A stretch of DNA of 64,000 nt from positions 1 to 64,000 of the forward strand of contig JAKLJP010000017.1 of NCBI GenBank assembly GCA_023151115.1. The letters run 5' to 3'. The translations under genes and the position numbers were made by a program. Shown one piece after another: positions 7,498 through 16,809 of this stretch. Within the stretch, counting starts at the first letter, position 1; each line of letters starts with the position of its first letter. The stretch comes from Anaerolineae bacterium (GTDB taxonomy: Bacteria; Chloroflexota; Anaerolineae; 4572-78; J111). The notes beneath the pieces were generated by a model. It saw nothing but the letters and a program-made list of their open reading frames with translations, did not search any database and was not told where the DNA came from.

Positions 7498-8745
7498 ATG
7501 AATAAATCCATCATCCTGGCCGGTTTAACCCTCATCATCCTGGCCCCCTGCTATCTCTTTTTTGTCGCCGGGGTCTGGTCAGGCAAATTCAATGAGGGCC
7601 GGGCGGTCAAGATTGTTAATCTTCCTCAGCCAACCGCCGCAGTGAACTTTTCAGTGGAGGAAGTGATAGCCTCCGGTTTCACCCGGCCGCTTTATCTAAC
7701 GCACGCCGGCGACGGCTCACAGCGGCTGTTTGTGGTTGAGCAAGAGGGCCGTATTTGGGTGGTCAAAAATGGACAGGTGTTGCCTACCCCTTTTTTAGAT
7801 CTCAGGGGCCTGGTCGGTTATTACGGTGAAATGGGATTGTTGGGCCTGGCTTTCCATCCCCATTACGCACATAATGGCTACTTTTACGTAAATTACACCC
7901 GTAAAGAAGATTGGGGCACCGTCATCGCTCGTTATACCGTCTCCAAAAACGCCGATAAAGCGGATCCGGCCAGTGCCTTGACGCTTCTAACTGTAGCACA
8001 GCCCTATAACACCCATAAAGGAGGTCAGCTTACTTTCAGCCCCAGAGATGGCTATCTGTACGCAGGTCTGGGTGATGGCGGCCCTCAAGGCGACCCGGAC
8101 AACCGCGCTCAGAACAAAAATATTTTATTGGGAAAGATTCTGCGTCTCGACGTGGATAGCGACCTGCCCTATGCCATTCCCCCCGATAACCCCTATGTGG
8201 GCCGGGCCGGAGCCGACGAAATCTGGGCCATTGGCTTGCGGAATCCCTGGCGGTTCAGCTTTGATCGAGCCAACGGCGATCTTTATATTGGCGATGTGGG
8301 CCAAAATAAGTGGGAGGAAATTGATTATCAAGCGGCCCAGACGCCCGGTGGTATAAATTTTGGTTGGCGCTGCCGCGAAGGCACCCATTCTTACAAATTT
8401 GCCGATACCTGTGCGTTGGCAGCCATAACCGACCCCATCGCCGAATATGACCATAGCCTGGGCATCGCCGTCATTGGCGGGTATGTGTACCGGGGCCAGC
8501 GTTATCCCGCCCTGGTTGGAACTTATTTTTTTGCCGATTTTGGCTCAGGTCGCATCTGGAGTCTACAGAAAACAGGTCCAGACGCCTGGACTGCCCCCCA
8601 GCAAATCCTGGATACAGATTTAAGTATTAGCGCCTTTGGCGAAGATGAGGCAGGGGAGCTTTATGTGGTGGCGTACGCCCTTGATGGCGCCGGCCAGATT
8701 CGTCGCCTGAGCGGAGCCGGGGAAATCGGTTTGGCCCAGCGCTAG
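7498..8745 (+). CDS. Secreted PQQ-dependent sugar dehydrogenase (GSDH family)
   Basis: A 415-residue beta-propeller enzyme of the soluble glucose/sorbosone (aldose) dehydrogenase family, which oxidises sugars outside the cell with PQQ. An N-terminal signal anchor is visible at about 7-26. Family hallmarks: GFTRPLYLTHAGDGSQRLFV near the start of the propeller, GLLGLAFHPHY (catalytic-His region), YAGLGDGG, WAIGLRNPWRFSFD, GDVGQNKWEEID and GINFGWRCREG. Calcium/PQQ-binding blades appear complete. No PQQ biosynthesis genes lie in the window, so the cofactor may come from elsewhere in the genome or from neighbours. It stands between a terminator and a 439-bp gap, so it is probably monocistronic. 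Confidence 0.9.
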   Translation: MNKSIILAGLTLIILAPCYLFFVAGVWSGKFNEGRAVKIVNLPQPTAAVNFSVEEVIASGFTRPLYLTHAGDGSQRLFVVEQEGRIWVVKNGQVLPTPFLDLRGLVGYYGEMGLLGLAFHPHYAHNGYFYVNYTRKEDWGTVIARYTVSKNADKADPASALTLLTVAQPYNTHKGGQLTFSPRDGYLYAGLGDGGPQGDPDNRAQNKNILLGKILRLDVDSDLPYAIPPDNPYVGRAGADEIWAIGLRNPWRFSFDRANGDLYIGDVGQNKWEEIDYQAAQTPGGINFGWRCREGTHSYKFADTCALAAITDPIAEYDHSLGIAVIGGYVYRGQRYPALVGTYFFADFGSGRIWSLQKTGPDAWTAPQQILDTDLSISAFGEDEAGELYVVAYALDGAGQIRRLSGAGEIGLAQR

Positions 8746-8974
8746 ATGAGAGCTGCTGCCGGCCTTGCCTGTTGATTCGTTCACAAAGAACTAACCCGTT
8801 TAGAGCTAAAGGATTGGTCCATTTACCCTCTGGCCTGGGACCTGCTTGATTTAACTCCCGAGGCTCCCGGCCTACCCGAAGAAACGGTAGTGACAACCAG
8901 GATTGCGCCTTTACTGCCGCCTGTCCTGTCCAGCCCCACCGACCTCTTGAGTTGTTTTGTTGCTCTTTTCACAA

Positions 8975-9109
8975 ATTACTAGTCCAACCCAGTATTTTGG
9001 GAGTGAAGCGCCTGATTTTTAACTAGCTCTTTGCTCTCAAGATAGTCCTTTTTTAGTCTCTGTTGAGGGGTGTAGGGCTATGGTTCTGCCATCCAACTTC
9101 TTTTACAAT
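8975..9109 (+). promoter_or_regulatory. Promoter region of the orphan receiver gene, with TAGTCC half-sites
   Basis: The 439-bp gap 8746-9184 holds no supported gene. ACTAGTCC lies at 8978-8985, TAGTCC at 9043-9048 and TAGTCT at 9054-9059, followed by a -10-like TACAAT at 9104-9109. TAGTCC to -10 is 61 bp, as before the CopC-CopD gene (TAGTTC at 24214, TATAAT at 24275). The sequence between them also matches in part (GGGG, then TAGGG, then AACTTCTT). No good -35 box is present, so an activator-dependent promoter is likely. Confidence 0.5.
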
Positions 9110-9184
9110 AGATTTTACGCCCTTCATATTAACATGGGATGCAAAGCATTAATTTTTGCTGTCAGCTACCCATTTAGAGGCTAA

Positions 9185-9607
9185 ATGATAGATCAAGCCC
9201 TGGCGCGTCTCAGTCGAGAACAATCCTGCCCCTTCCTGGCAGTTACTTTTAACCAAAAAAATATGGCCGAAGACATTCAGCGGGTGTTGATTGTCGAAAA
9301 TGAATCGTTATTAGGCGCAGCCCTGGAACACTTGTTAACCGGAATCGCCGAGTTTCAGGTTGTCGGAATTAAAGCGCCGGATGAAGAGACCTTGATCGAG
9401 GCCATTAAACATATCCAGGCCGATGTGCTCATTTTTGACGAAGCGGACCTGTTAAAAGCTCCGCCTGGATTTTGGGCCGAAATTCTCAATTATCCTTACT
9501 CGCGGGCTGTAGTTATTAATGCCAACAATAACCACATTCAGCTCTATCACAAACAAGAGGCTGTTATCACCCAGGCGGCTGACCTGATCAACCTTATTAG
9601 GGGGTAA
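9185..9607 (+). CDS. Orphan receiver-like protein
   Basis: 140 residues. From about residue 34 it follows the receiver fold: RVLIVENESLLGAALEHLL, then a central strand ADVLIFDEADL, where a response regulator has its phospho-Asp. There is no output domain, and the region after the central strand is shortened, so it may be a degenerate or protein-binding receiver. The ATG at 9185 follows AGAGG; an internal ATG at 9263 would give a protein starting right at the receiver domain and is a real alternative. It precedes the giant surface protein gene and shares its promoter architecture with the kinase and CopC-CopD genes. Confidence 0.65.
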   Translation: MIDQALARLSREQSCPFLAVTFNQKNMAEDIQRVLIVENESLLGAALEHLLTGIAEFQVVGIKAPDEETLIEAIKHIQADVLIFDEADLLKAPPGFWAEILNYPYSRAVVINANNNHIQLYHKQEAVITQAADLINLIRG

Positions 9608-9614
9608 GATAAAA

Positions 9615-9696
9615 ATGTCATGGCGAGACCATAGGCCGAAACAATCCCCTCTCCGGGGTAGGGGACTGCTTCGACCTTCGGTCTCGCAGTGACATG
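9615..9696. repeat. Family B palindromic repeat (ATTGCGAG/GCAATCCC type)
   Basis: Left end ATGTCATGGCGAGACC, right end GGTCTCGCAGTGACAT, with an inner ACAATCCCCT/AGGGGACTG pair. It is one of four copies in this window and lies between the receiver-like gene and the giant surface protein gene. Confidence 0.85.
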
Positions 9697-9759
9697 AAGC
9701 AAGCTATTTTCAAAGAAGCCTGATTGCTAATCAAAGGAGGGATACAAAGGGGGAAATAT

Positions 9760-9846
9760 ATGAGCCTGATTTCAGTCAAACCAGCAAATCAATTTTTACC
9801 GACATTAGCCAAAGGAGGAAGCCGTTATGCCTTTGCAAACTCGTAG
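9760..9846 (+). CDS. Possible 28-codon leader peptide overlapping the giant gene
   Basis: An ATG at 9760, preceded by AAAGGGGGAAATAT, opens a 28-codon frame that ends with TAG at 9844-9846, 20 bases inside the giant surface protein gene. The leader covers the Shine-Dalgarno sequence of that gene (AAAGGAGGAAG), so ribosomes moving through it could couple or restrain translation. It may be a chance frame; nothing in the peptide is recognisable. Confidence 0.3.
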   Translation: MSLISVKPANQFLPTLAKGGSRYAFANS

Positions 9847-12800
9847 ACGGGGCAAACTGGTCTTACTGCGCCGTTTCATTTTGGTATTGAGCCTGTTACT
9901 CTTGGCGCTTGGCTCTCAGCAGTCGGCTTTGACCTTGCCGCCAGCCCTGGCCCAGGAACCTACTGGCGAACCGCCCCAAGAAGCGACGGCGGAACCTACC
10001 GCCGAACCGGCGCCCGAAACAACTCAGGAAGCCACCCAGGAACCTGCAACCGAGCCAACCCAGGTCGCCACCGTCCAACCGACCCAAGAATCAACCGCCG
10101 AGCCGACTCAGGAACCTACGGCTGAACCGACCTCTGCTCCCACCGCCGAACCGACCGAGGAACCAACAGCGGAGCCGGCCGAACCAAGTCCACCACCTAC
10201 GGCTGAACCGACCGAGGAACCGCCAGCGGAGCCAGCCGGACCAACCTCACCCCCCACCGTGGAACCTTCTGAGGAAGCTACCCCCGAACCAACGTTTGAG
10301 GTAGCAGCCGCAGCGCCGTTCCCGGTTTACAACGATTACACCATTAACTTGGTGGTGCGCGAGGTTGGCGGCGCGGAACTGGGCACATCGGCCAATACCA
10401 GCGCCGAATTTACCTATCTGGTAAATGAAGATAACGCTGGCGATCCAGACAACCCACCCTCGCTCAAACCGATGGCTAGCTACAGCCCCATTGTGGCCTC
10501 CGGCAACGGTGTGGACCCTGGTCCAGGTCAGGATAGTCAGGCCACTATCGGTTTACCCAATCTGCCGGCCGATCCCGATAAATTTCTTATCTCAGTGCGG
10601 GCGCAGGGCTACAAACTCTGGGGCCGGCATGTTACCCAGGCTGATAACGGACAGACGGTCGTGGTCGAATTGATCCCCGAGCCGCTACCTCGCTCACGGA
10701 TACGGGTGCATGTCTTCAATGACAACGCCCCGGTCAACGGCGAAGATGATATCCCGGTCGAAACGGGCCTGGCCGGCTTTCATGTTGTCGTTGAAGACAC
10801 GGTGGGCGAAGTGGCCGTAGATTGGGACGGCAACCCGCTCTGCGGCGGCTATTGTGTTACCGACAATAACGGTGACGTTCTCATTGACAATCTGCCTTAT
10901 GGTAAATACGAAGTTCTGGTTATCCCACCGGACGGCTCAGATTGGGTTCAGACCACCACCATCGAAGGCACACACATCATTGATGCCTGGATTGAAGAAG
11001 GCAACGATGGTAACAGCCCCCGTGAAGGTTTTCAACAGGCGGCCGTCTGGGTCGGTTTTGTCAGGCCGATGGACAACTGGAATGGCCCGGCCACTGGCGT
11101 TATCAGAGGCACGGTTAGATACATTATCGAATGGACGCCCCCGCTCAACCCGCTGACCTTGGGTGATCCGGTTGACCGGCCCTGGATTGCCCTGACCGAC
11201 ATCGGCGGGAACGACCAGCAGGTCTACCTGGCTCGCGGCAATACCGATGGCAGCTTCCAAATTGACAACGTCCCTGATGGAGTCTACCAAATGGCAATTT
11301 GGGATGACCCTCTGGATGCGATCATGTCTTTCCGTACCGTTACCGTCACCGGCGGGCAGTTGGTAGACATGGGTGAATTTGGCATCCCGCGCTGGTTTGG
11401 TTGGCTCTCCGGCTACGTCTTCCAGGATAACGATGGCGATGGTATCAGAGACACGGGCGAGGCGGGCATTTCTGGGGTTGACCTGGGTATGCGCTTCCGC
11501 GATGGTACCGTCAGATATGGCACTTTCACCAATGAGACGGGCTTTTATGAGTTCCCCGAAGTATTTGAGTTAGAGAAATTCTATGTAGCCGAGGTGGGTT
11601 TTGGGCGTTTTGCCCGTACCAGTGCGGCAGTTCACAACGAATTTGACCCCGGCCAGATTGACGCCACCTACGATGGTGTTTTAACCATGAATTCCCTCAT
11701 CTGGGCCGCCAAACGCAGCATTGTTGACTGGGGCAAACGTGACTATACTCCAGGGGAGAATGGTGGTATTTCCGGCATTGTCTTCTATGCGGTTACTCGC
11801 AATGAATTCAACGCCGCGTTGGCGCTCAACGAGGATTACGAGCCGGGGATTCCTGGCGTTACCATGCGCCTCTGGGGTCCCGGCCCGGATGGGGTCCTCA
11901 ATACGCCTGACACACCTTCGAGCGATGATGTCCTGCTGAACGAGGTTGAAACAGACACCTGGGGACAGCCTACCGGCTGCGATGCGCTTGATTCTACCGG
12001 CGCACCTTTACCCGACCCGTTGAATTTAGGTCCCAATTGTCTTGAGGTCCCCAATATCTCTAACGAGATTAGGGAGGGCGTCTTTGATGGCGGCTATGCC
12101 TTTGAGAGCGCGTGTCCTAATGGGTTTCCCTGTGCTCCAGAAGATGAAGTGGCGTTGACCCCCGGCGACTATATCGTTGAAGTGGTCGTCCCGCCCTTCC
12201 ATCAAATCCTCAAAGAGGAAGACCAGAATACCGACGAGGGCAACGAATTTATCCCGGCCTTCCCACCACCTCCTTGTGTTGGTCCGCTGCACACGGTCAT
12301 TGACTCGCGCAATCCCTACGATGGTCAGGATAGGCCCTTGTGCGACCGCAAACTCGTCACCTTACAAGATCAACAAAACGCCGCGGCCGACTTCTTCATG
12401 TTCACCAGTGACGCAGTCTATAACCCGCAAACCTTTGACCCAAATGGGCCTATTCCCCCACGGGGTAACTGGACCACCCAACAAGCCGTGCCAATTCCCG
12501 GTCGGATCTATGGTTTCTTATTGGACGATTTGAACATCGAAACCGACCCTAACTTTATCTACTATGGTGAGAAGCGGGGCATCCCCAACACCTCAGTCGG
12601 TATCCGCGACTTTTCCGGCCGGCTCATTACCATGCTCACCACCGACCAGAACGGCATCTTTGAAGTAGTTTTGCCCTCCACCTATACCGCCAATTGTCCG
12701 ATCCCCTCCGGGGTTTGTCCTGGCATGTACCGGGTAATTGGCAATGATCCCGGCGACCCGGATAATCCCAGCCCCAACTTCAACCCCAACTACCAGACGA

Positions 12801-15800
12801 TCACCTTTGTCTTTGATGTGTGGCCGGGTAAAACCACCTACGCCGACGTGGCCCTCTTCCCCATTACCGCCTTCACCGCCTTCCCCGGCTCTCAATTTGG
12901 CCAACCGGCTCAATGTAATCTCCCCGCCGACCAGCCCCAGGTGTTTGTGGTAAATCCGCCCTATGGCAACCCCGGCAGCGCCTTCACTATTACCGGGGCC
13001 GGTTTTGGGACAACTGCGGGTAACGTAACCATTAATGGGACCCCGCTTACGGTAACGGGCTGGTCGGATACGTTGCTCAACGTCACCATCCCGAACGGCT
13101 TTGCTGTTGGCCCCGGCCAACTGTTGGTCGCCGCCGCCAACGGCCAGGTCAGTCAGACCGGGATCACCTTTCACGTGGGCGAGACCCCCGACTTCATCGT
13201 TAACCCAGGTCAATCTATTCAGGCCGCTATTGATGCAGCCAATCCGGGCGATCTGATTGTCTTGGCTCCTGGCCGGCATTTTGGGACGGTCAACTTGAAC
13301 GAGGCCGTGACTCTGCAAGGCTACGGGCCGGGCGCAAACGACGGGTTTGGTACCGGCGGTTCCGTGCTTGACCAACGCTTTATCCTGGACCCTGTTGGGA
13401 TCAACATCGTCGGCACTCCGGGTCAGTTTACCGCTGTTCAAAGACCGCAAATAGATGGCTTTAGAATCGTCAATGCCCGCGATGAACAGGATGTCGGCGG
13501 CGGCGTCCATGTGGATGCCAATGGCGCGTTTGCCATCATTAGCAATAACGTCATCCAGAGTAACGGCGGCAATTTTGGCGGCGGCATCACTCTGGGCGAG
13601 CCATATCGCGGCGACAACAACAACGACAACATTCGCATCCATCACAACCGCATCCTCAATAACGGCGGCTTTAGCCTGGCCGGCGGTATTGGCATTTTCA
13701 ACGGGGCCGACGACTACGAGATTGATAACAACGAAATTTGCGGCAACTACTCCGGCGAATACGGCGGCGGCATCTCCCACTTTGGTCTGAGCCGGCGAGG
13801 CCGCATCCACAACAACCTGGTCTACTTCAACAATGCCTTTGATGAAGGCGGCGGGGTTATGGTTGCGGGCGAATTGCCTGTAGCCCCGGCGACCTTCACC
13901 GTCGGCGCCGGCGAGGTGGACATTGACCACAACCTGATTCAGGGCAATATGTCTAACGATGACGGCGGTGGGGTCAGGTTGCTGCAACCGCTCGACTTCG
14001 AGATCAACATCGGCAACAACATGATCATCAACAATGTGTCTACCGACTTTGGCGGCGGCATTGCCCTGGACGACGCTTCGGAGGTGAGCATTGTCAACAA
14101 CACCATTGCCCGCAACGCCAATACCTCCACCTCCGAAGATGCCAACGGCCGCCGCGAAATCCCCAACGGAGCCGGTATCGCCGTCGAAACCTATAGCACC
14201 GGTTTCGAGAACTACCTGGGTATTGGGCCAGGCGGCTATGTTGATCCGGTCATGTTCAACAACGTCATTTGTGAAAACCAGGCTTACACCTGGGATGGGA
14301 CAAACCTGCTCTTCAATAGTTTCTTCGACCTCCAGGTTTTTGCCGGCAATCCGGGGCAGGAACTTAATCCAGCCGCTTCTTTGCTGACCAACCCGAACGA
14401 TACGGCCCAAGAAGATTTTGTGCCCCATCCTACCAATCTGGCCTGCGGCAACCTGACCTCACTGTTCCCCACCCCCTATGAAACTGCGCTGACGGCGGTG
14501 CCCTTCCGTATGGAACCTGACTTCATAACCGTCGTCATGGTCACCGTACCGCAGCCGGTCACGTTGTTGGGCGATTATCATGCTCAGCCTGCGGCTCCGG
14601 CGGTTAACAACGGCGCAGCCATAGACCCGCTGGGCAGCGGCACAGCAGCGCCCTGCGATGACTTCGATGGCGACGGGCGGCCCTTTGATAGCACTTTCGA
14701 CATCGGCGCGGATGAACAGCCGGGCGCGTCCCGCGACGTCACCTGTATCAATGTTCCGACCCTCCAACTCTACTTCTCAACTGATGGTGATACCGCTATA
14801 CCCGGCGTCCCAGGCGCTTCTCCGCCGGTAATCACCGGCGGTTATGACGACGCCGATATCTACCGCTGGGATGGGGCCAGCTTCAGCCGGGTTTTTGATG
14901 CGTCAAATGCCGGATTAGACCCGACACCTTTAATTGGCGCAGATATTGACGCGCTGATGGTGGAAAATGCCAATGCCTTCCTCATGTCGTTTGATCTTCC
15001 CGCGACCTTGGTGCCCGGTCTGGGTTTGGTTCAGGATGAAGACATCGTGCGCTATGATGGCGGAACCAACACCTGGAGCCTGTATTTCGACGGCACCCCG
15101 GCCGCCGTTGGCTTGGGGTCGCCAAACCCCCTCAACGATGATGAAGACGTGGACGCCTTTGAGATCCTGGCCGATGGCAGCCTGGTTATCTCAACCCGAG
15201 GCAACATCACCGTACCCGGTGTAACCGGCGCCAATCAAGATGAAGACTTGCTGCGCTGTGTGCCTGGCAGCAGCCCACCTATCACCAGCTGTACCTGGAA
15301 CCTCTACCTCAACGGTTCAGCCCCTGGCTTTGAGTTGGATACGGCCGCCGGTGAAGACCTGGACGGCGTGGCGGTTTCCAATGGTAATATCTACCTGAGC
15401 ACTACCGGCAACTTCGGCTTGCTCAACCCGGTCGGCTTGAGCGGCGGGGATGAAGATGTCTTTGTCTGCAACGGGCCTACCGTCAACGGCAACGGAGTCA
15501 TCAACGGCTGCGCCAGCTTTAGCCTGTACTTCGACGGCAGCGCCGTTAATCTGCCGGGTGGGGCCGATTTGGACGCCATAGATTTACTGTCGCTGTTTGG
15601 GCCGGCCAATCAAGCCCCGGTGGTCAACGCCGGGCCGGATGTGGAACTGGTCGCCCCGGCCAACTCACTCATCATGGCTACGGCTGCGGTAACTGATGAC
15701 GGCCAGATCTCGACCACGCCAGTATATACCTGGTCGGTGACTTCGGTAGAAGGCAGTGGGACAGTAACCTTTACCCCCAGCCCCAATGTGCTGAACCCGA

Positions 15801-16729
15801 CAGCCACCTTCTCCCAGCCCGGCAGCTACACCCTGCGCTTAACAGTTTCCGACGGCGAATTTACCGTCTTTGACGAAGCCCTGGTCAGGGTGGCGTCAGG
15901 CAACTTGCCGGCGGCCGACCTGTACTTGTCTTTCAGCAACAATCTGACGTTCACCGTCGGCAACCTGCAAGGCATCAGCAATGATATGATCGTCGGCTTT
16001 GATGCGGCCAGCGGAACCTTTGCCCCGGTCTTCTCCGGCGGAGATGTCGGCATCAGCGGGTTGAATTTGACTGCCTTCGACATCATCTCGTCTACGGCCA
16101 TCCTGATGAACTTTAATGCCACTTCTAACATCCCCGGCGCTGGGGTGACCAGCCAGTACGATCTCGTCCGCTTCAATGCCACCTCGCTGGGGGCGGTAAC
16201 GGCCGGCAGCTTCAGCCCCTTCTTCGACGGCGAAGCGATGGGCTTGACGACCCCCGGCGAGACTATTGACGGCCTGACCTTCGCTGCCGACGGCAGCCTG
16301 CTGCTCTCGTTTGTAGGCAATGTCAGTGTTCCGGCGACGGTTGGCGCCCCGGCTACGGGCCAGGTGAACGGCAATGATGAAGATGTGCTGCGCTTCACTC
16401 CGGCTACCCCCGGCAACTACAGCAGTGGCAGTTGGAGCCTGGTCTTCGACGGCTCCGATGTCGGGTTGGCCAATAATGGTGGCGAGGACATAGACGGCAT
16501 CGCCGGCGACTTTACCGTTGCCGGTACCAACAATGCCTACCTGAGCACGATGGGCGCCTTCAGCGTTGGTGGCGGCAGCCTTACCGGGGCCAATGAAGAT
16601 GTCTTCACCTGTGACCTCACCTCGGTTGGCGCGACGACAGCCTGCACTTACGAAACTCCGCCGCCGTTCTTCGACGGCAGCGTCTTCAACTTGCAAGGCA
16701 ACAACGTAGACGGGATTGACTTACCTTAG
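9827..16729 (+). CDS. Giant secreted surface protein with beta-helix, IPT, SdrD-like and PKD domains
   Basis: 2300 residues, the largest gene here. An N-terminal signal peptide (about 15-43, ending LAQE) is followed by a low-complexity Pro/Thr/Glu stretch (about 45-155) that would span the cell wall. Next come carboxypeptidase-regulatory/SdrD-like beta domains (about 160-1030), including GYVFQDNDGDGIRDTGEAGI, then an IPT/TIG domain (about 1040-1120), a right-handed parallel beta-helix with many N-N-x-I repeats (about 1125-1560), two copies of a repeat domain with LYFDG, DEDV and LDGI-like motifs (about 1645-1925 and 2027-2300), and a PKD-like domain between them. No LPXTG or membrane anchor ends the protein. 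AAAGGAGG precedes the ATG. It lies directly before the multicopper-oxidase genes and probably forms a scaffold, adhesin or glycan-binding surface structure. Confidence 0.85.
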   Translation: MPLQTRRRGKLVLLRRFILVLSLLLLALGSQQSALTLPPALAQEPTGEPPQEATAEPTAEPAPETTQEATQEPATEPTQVATVQPTQESTAEPTQEPTAEPTSAPTAEPTEEPTAEPAEPSPPPTAEPTEEPPAEPAGPTSPPTVEPSEEATPEPTFEVAAAAPFPVYNDYTINLVVREVGGAELGTSANTSAEFTYLVNEDNAGDPDNPPSLKPMASYSPIVASGNGVDPGPGQDSQATIGLPNLPADPDKFLISVRAQGYKLWGRHVTQADNGQTVVVELIPEPLPRSRIRVHVFNDNAPVNGEDDIPVETGLAGFHVVVEDTVGEVAVDWDGNPLCGGYCVTDNNGDVLIDNLPYGKYEVLVIPPDGSDWVQTTTIEGTHIIDAWIEEGNDGNSPREGFQQAAVWVGFVRPMDNWNGPATGVIRGTVRYIIEWTPPLNPLTLGDPVDRPWIALTDIGGNDQQVYLARGNTDGSFQIDNVPDGVYQMAIWDDPLDAIMSFRTVTVTGGQLVDMGEFGIPRWFGWLSGYVFQDNDGDGIRDTGEAGISGVDLGMRFRDGTVRYGTFTNETGFYEFPEVFELEKFYVAEVGFGRFARTSAAVHNEFDPGQIDATYDGVLTMNSLIWAAKRSIVDWGKRDYTPGENGGISGIVFYAVTRNEFNAALALNEDYEPGIPGVTMRLWGPGPDGVLNTPDTPSSDDVLLNEVETDTWGQPTGCDALDSTGAPLPDPLNLGPNCLEVPNISNEIREGVFDGGYAFESACPNGFPCAPEDEVALTPGDYIVEVVVPPFHQILKEEDQNTDEGNEFIPAFPPPPCVGPLHTVIDSRNPYDGQDRPLCDRKLVTLQDQQNAAADFFMFTSDAVYNPQTFDPNGPIPPRGNWTTQQAVPIPGRIYGFLLDDLNIETDPNFIYYGEKRGIPNTSVGIRDFSGRLITMLTTDQNGIFEVVLPSTYTANCPIPSGVCPGMYRVIGNDPGDPDNPSPNFNPNYQTITFVFDVWPGKTTYADVALFPITAFTAFPGSQFGQPAQCNLPADQPQVFVVNPPYGNPGSAFTITGAGFGTTAGNVTINGTPLTVTGWSDTLLNVTIPNGFAVGPGQLLVAAANGQVSQTGITFHVGETPDFIVNPGQSIQAAIDAANPGDLIVLAPGRHFGTVNLNEAVTLQGYGPGANDGFGTGGSVLDQRFILDPVGINIVGTPGQFTAVQRPQIDGFRIVNARDEQDVGGGVHVDANGAFAIISNNVIQSNGGNFGGGITLGEPYRGDNNNDNIRIHHNRILNNGGFSLAGGIGIFNGADDYEIDNNEICGNYSGEYGGGISHFGLSRRGRIHNNLVYFNNAFDEGGGVMVAGELPVAPATFTVGAGEVDIDHNLIQGNMSNDDGGGVRLLQPLDFEINIGNNMIINNVSTDFGGGIALDDASEVSIVNNTIARNANTSTSEDANGRREIPNGAGIAVETYSTGFENYLGIGPGGYVDPVMFNNVICENQAYTWDGTNLLFNSFFDLQVFAGNPGQELNPAASLLTNPNDTAQEDFVPHPTNLACGNLTSLFPTPYETALTAVPFRMEPDFITVVMVTVPQPVTLLGDYHAQPAAPAVNNGAAIDPLGSGTAAPCDDFDGDGRPFDSTFDIGADEQPGASRDVTCINVPTLQLYFSTDGDTAIPGVPGASPPVITGGYDDADIYRWDGASFSRVFDASNAGLDPTPLIGADIDALMVENANAFLMSFDLPATLVPGLGLVQDEDIVRYDGGTNTWSLYFDGTPAAVGLGSPNPLNDDEDVDAFEILADGSLVISTRGNITVPGVTGANQDEDLLRCVPGSSPPITSCTWNLYLNGSAPGFELDTAAGEDLDGVAVSNGNIYLSTTGNFGLLNPVGLSGGDEDVFVCNGPTVNGNGVINGCASFSLYFDGSAVNLPGGADLDAIDLLSLFGPANQAPVVNAGPDVELVAPANSLIMATAAVTDDGQISTTPVYTWSVTSVEGSGTVTFTPSPNVLNPTATFSQPGSYTLRLTVSDGEFTVFDEALVRVASGNLPAADLYLSFSNNLTFTVGNLQGISNDMIVGFDAASGTFAPVFSGGDVGISGLNLTAFDIISSTAILMNFNATSNIPGAGVTSQYDLVRFNATSLGAVTAGSFSPFFDGEAMGLTTPGETIDGLTFAADGSLLLSFVGNVSVPATVGAPATGQVNGNDEDVLRFTPATPGNYSSGSWSLVFDGSDVGLANNGGEDIDGIAGDFTVAGTNNAYLSTMGAFSVGGGSLTGANEDVFTCDLTSVGATTACTYETPPPFFDGSVFNLQGNNVDGIDLP

Positions 16730-16758
16730 ACCCCACCCCCTGCCCCCCTCCCCTGAAA

Positions 16759-16777
16759 GGGGAGGGGTTGGGGAGGG
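16759..16777 (+). other. G-quadruplex-capable tract before the oxidase genes
   Basis: GGGGAGGGGTTGGGGAGGG has four G-runs of three or more separated by one or two bases. Together with the preceding CCCCTCCCCTGAAAGG it can also form a hairpin. It lies 33 bases before the ATG of the first oxidase gene, in the leader if the genes are co-transcribed. Confidence 0.6.
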
Positions 16778-16809
16778 ACCTTTTAGACCAGAAAGCAGAG
16801 GAAAACACG

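Noticed and set aside
8627..8896. Minus-strand frame of 89 residues in the gap after the sugar dehydrogenase
   Set aside because: It overlaps the end of that gene, has no Shine-Dalgarno sequence and no family resemblance.
12593..14428. 611-residue open frame on the minus strand inside the giant gene
   Set aside because: It is opposite the repetitive beta-helix region, has no ribosome binding site or recognisable domain, and its composition is the expected mirror of the Asn/Gly-rich repeats.
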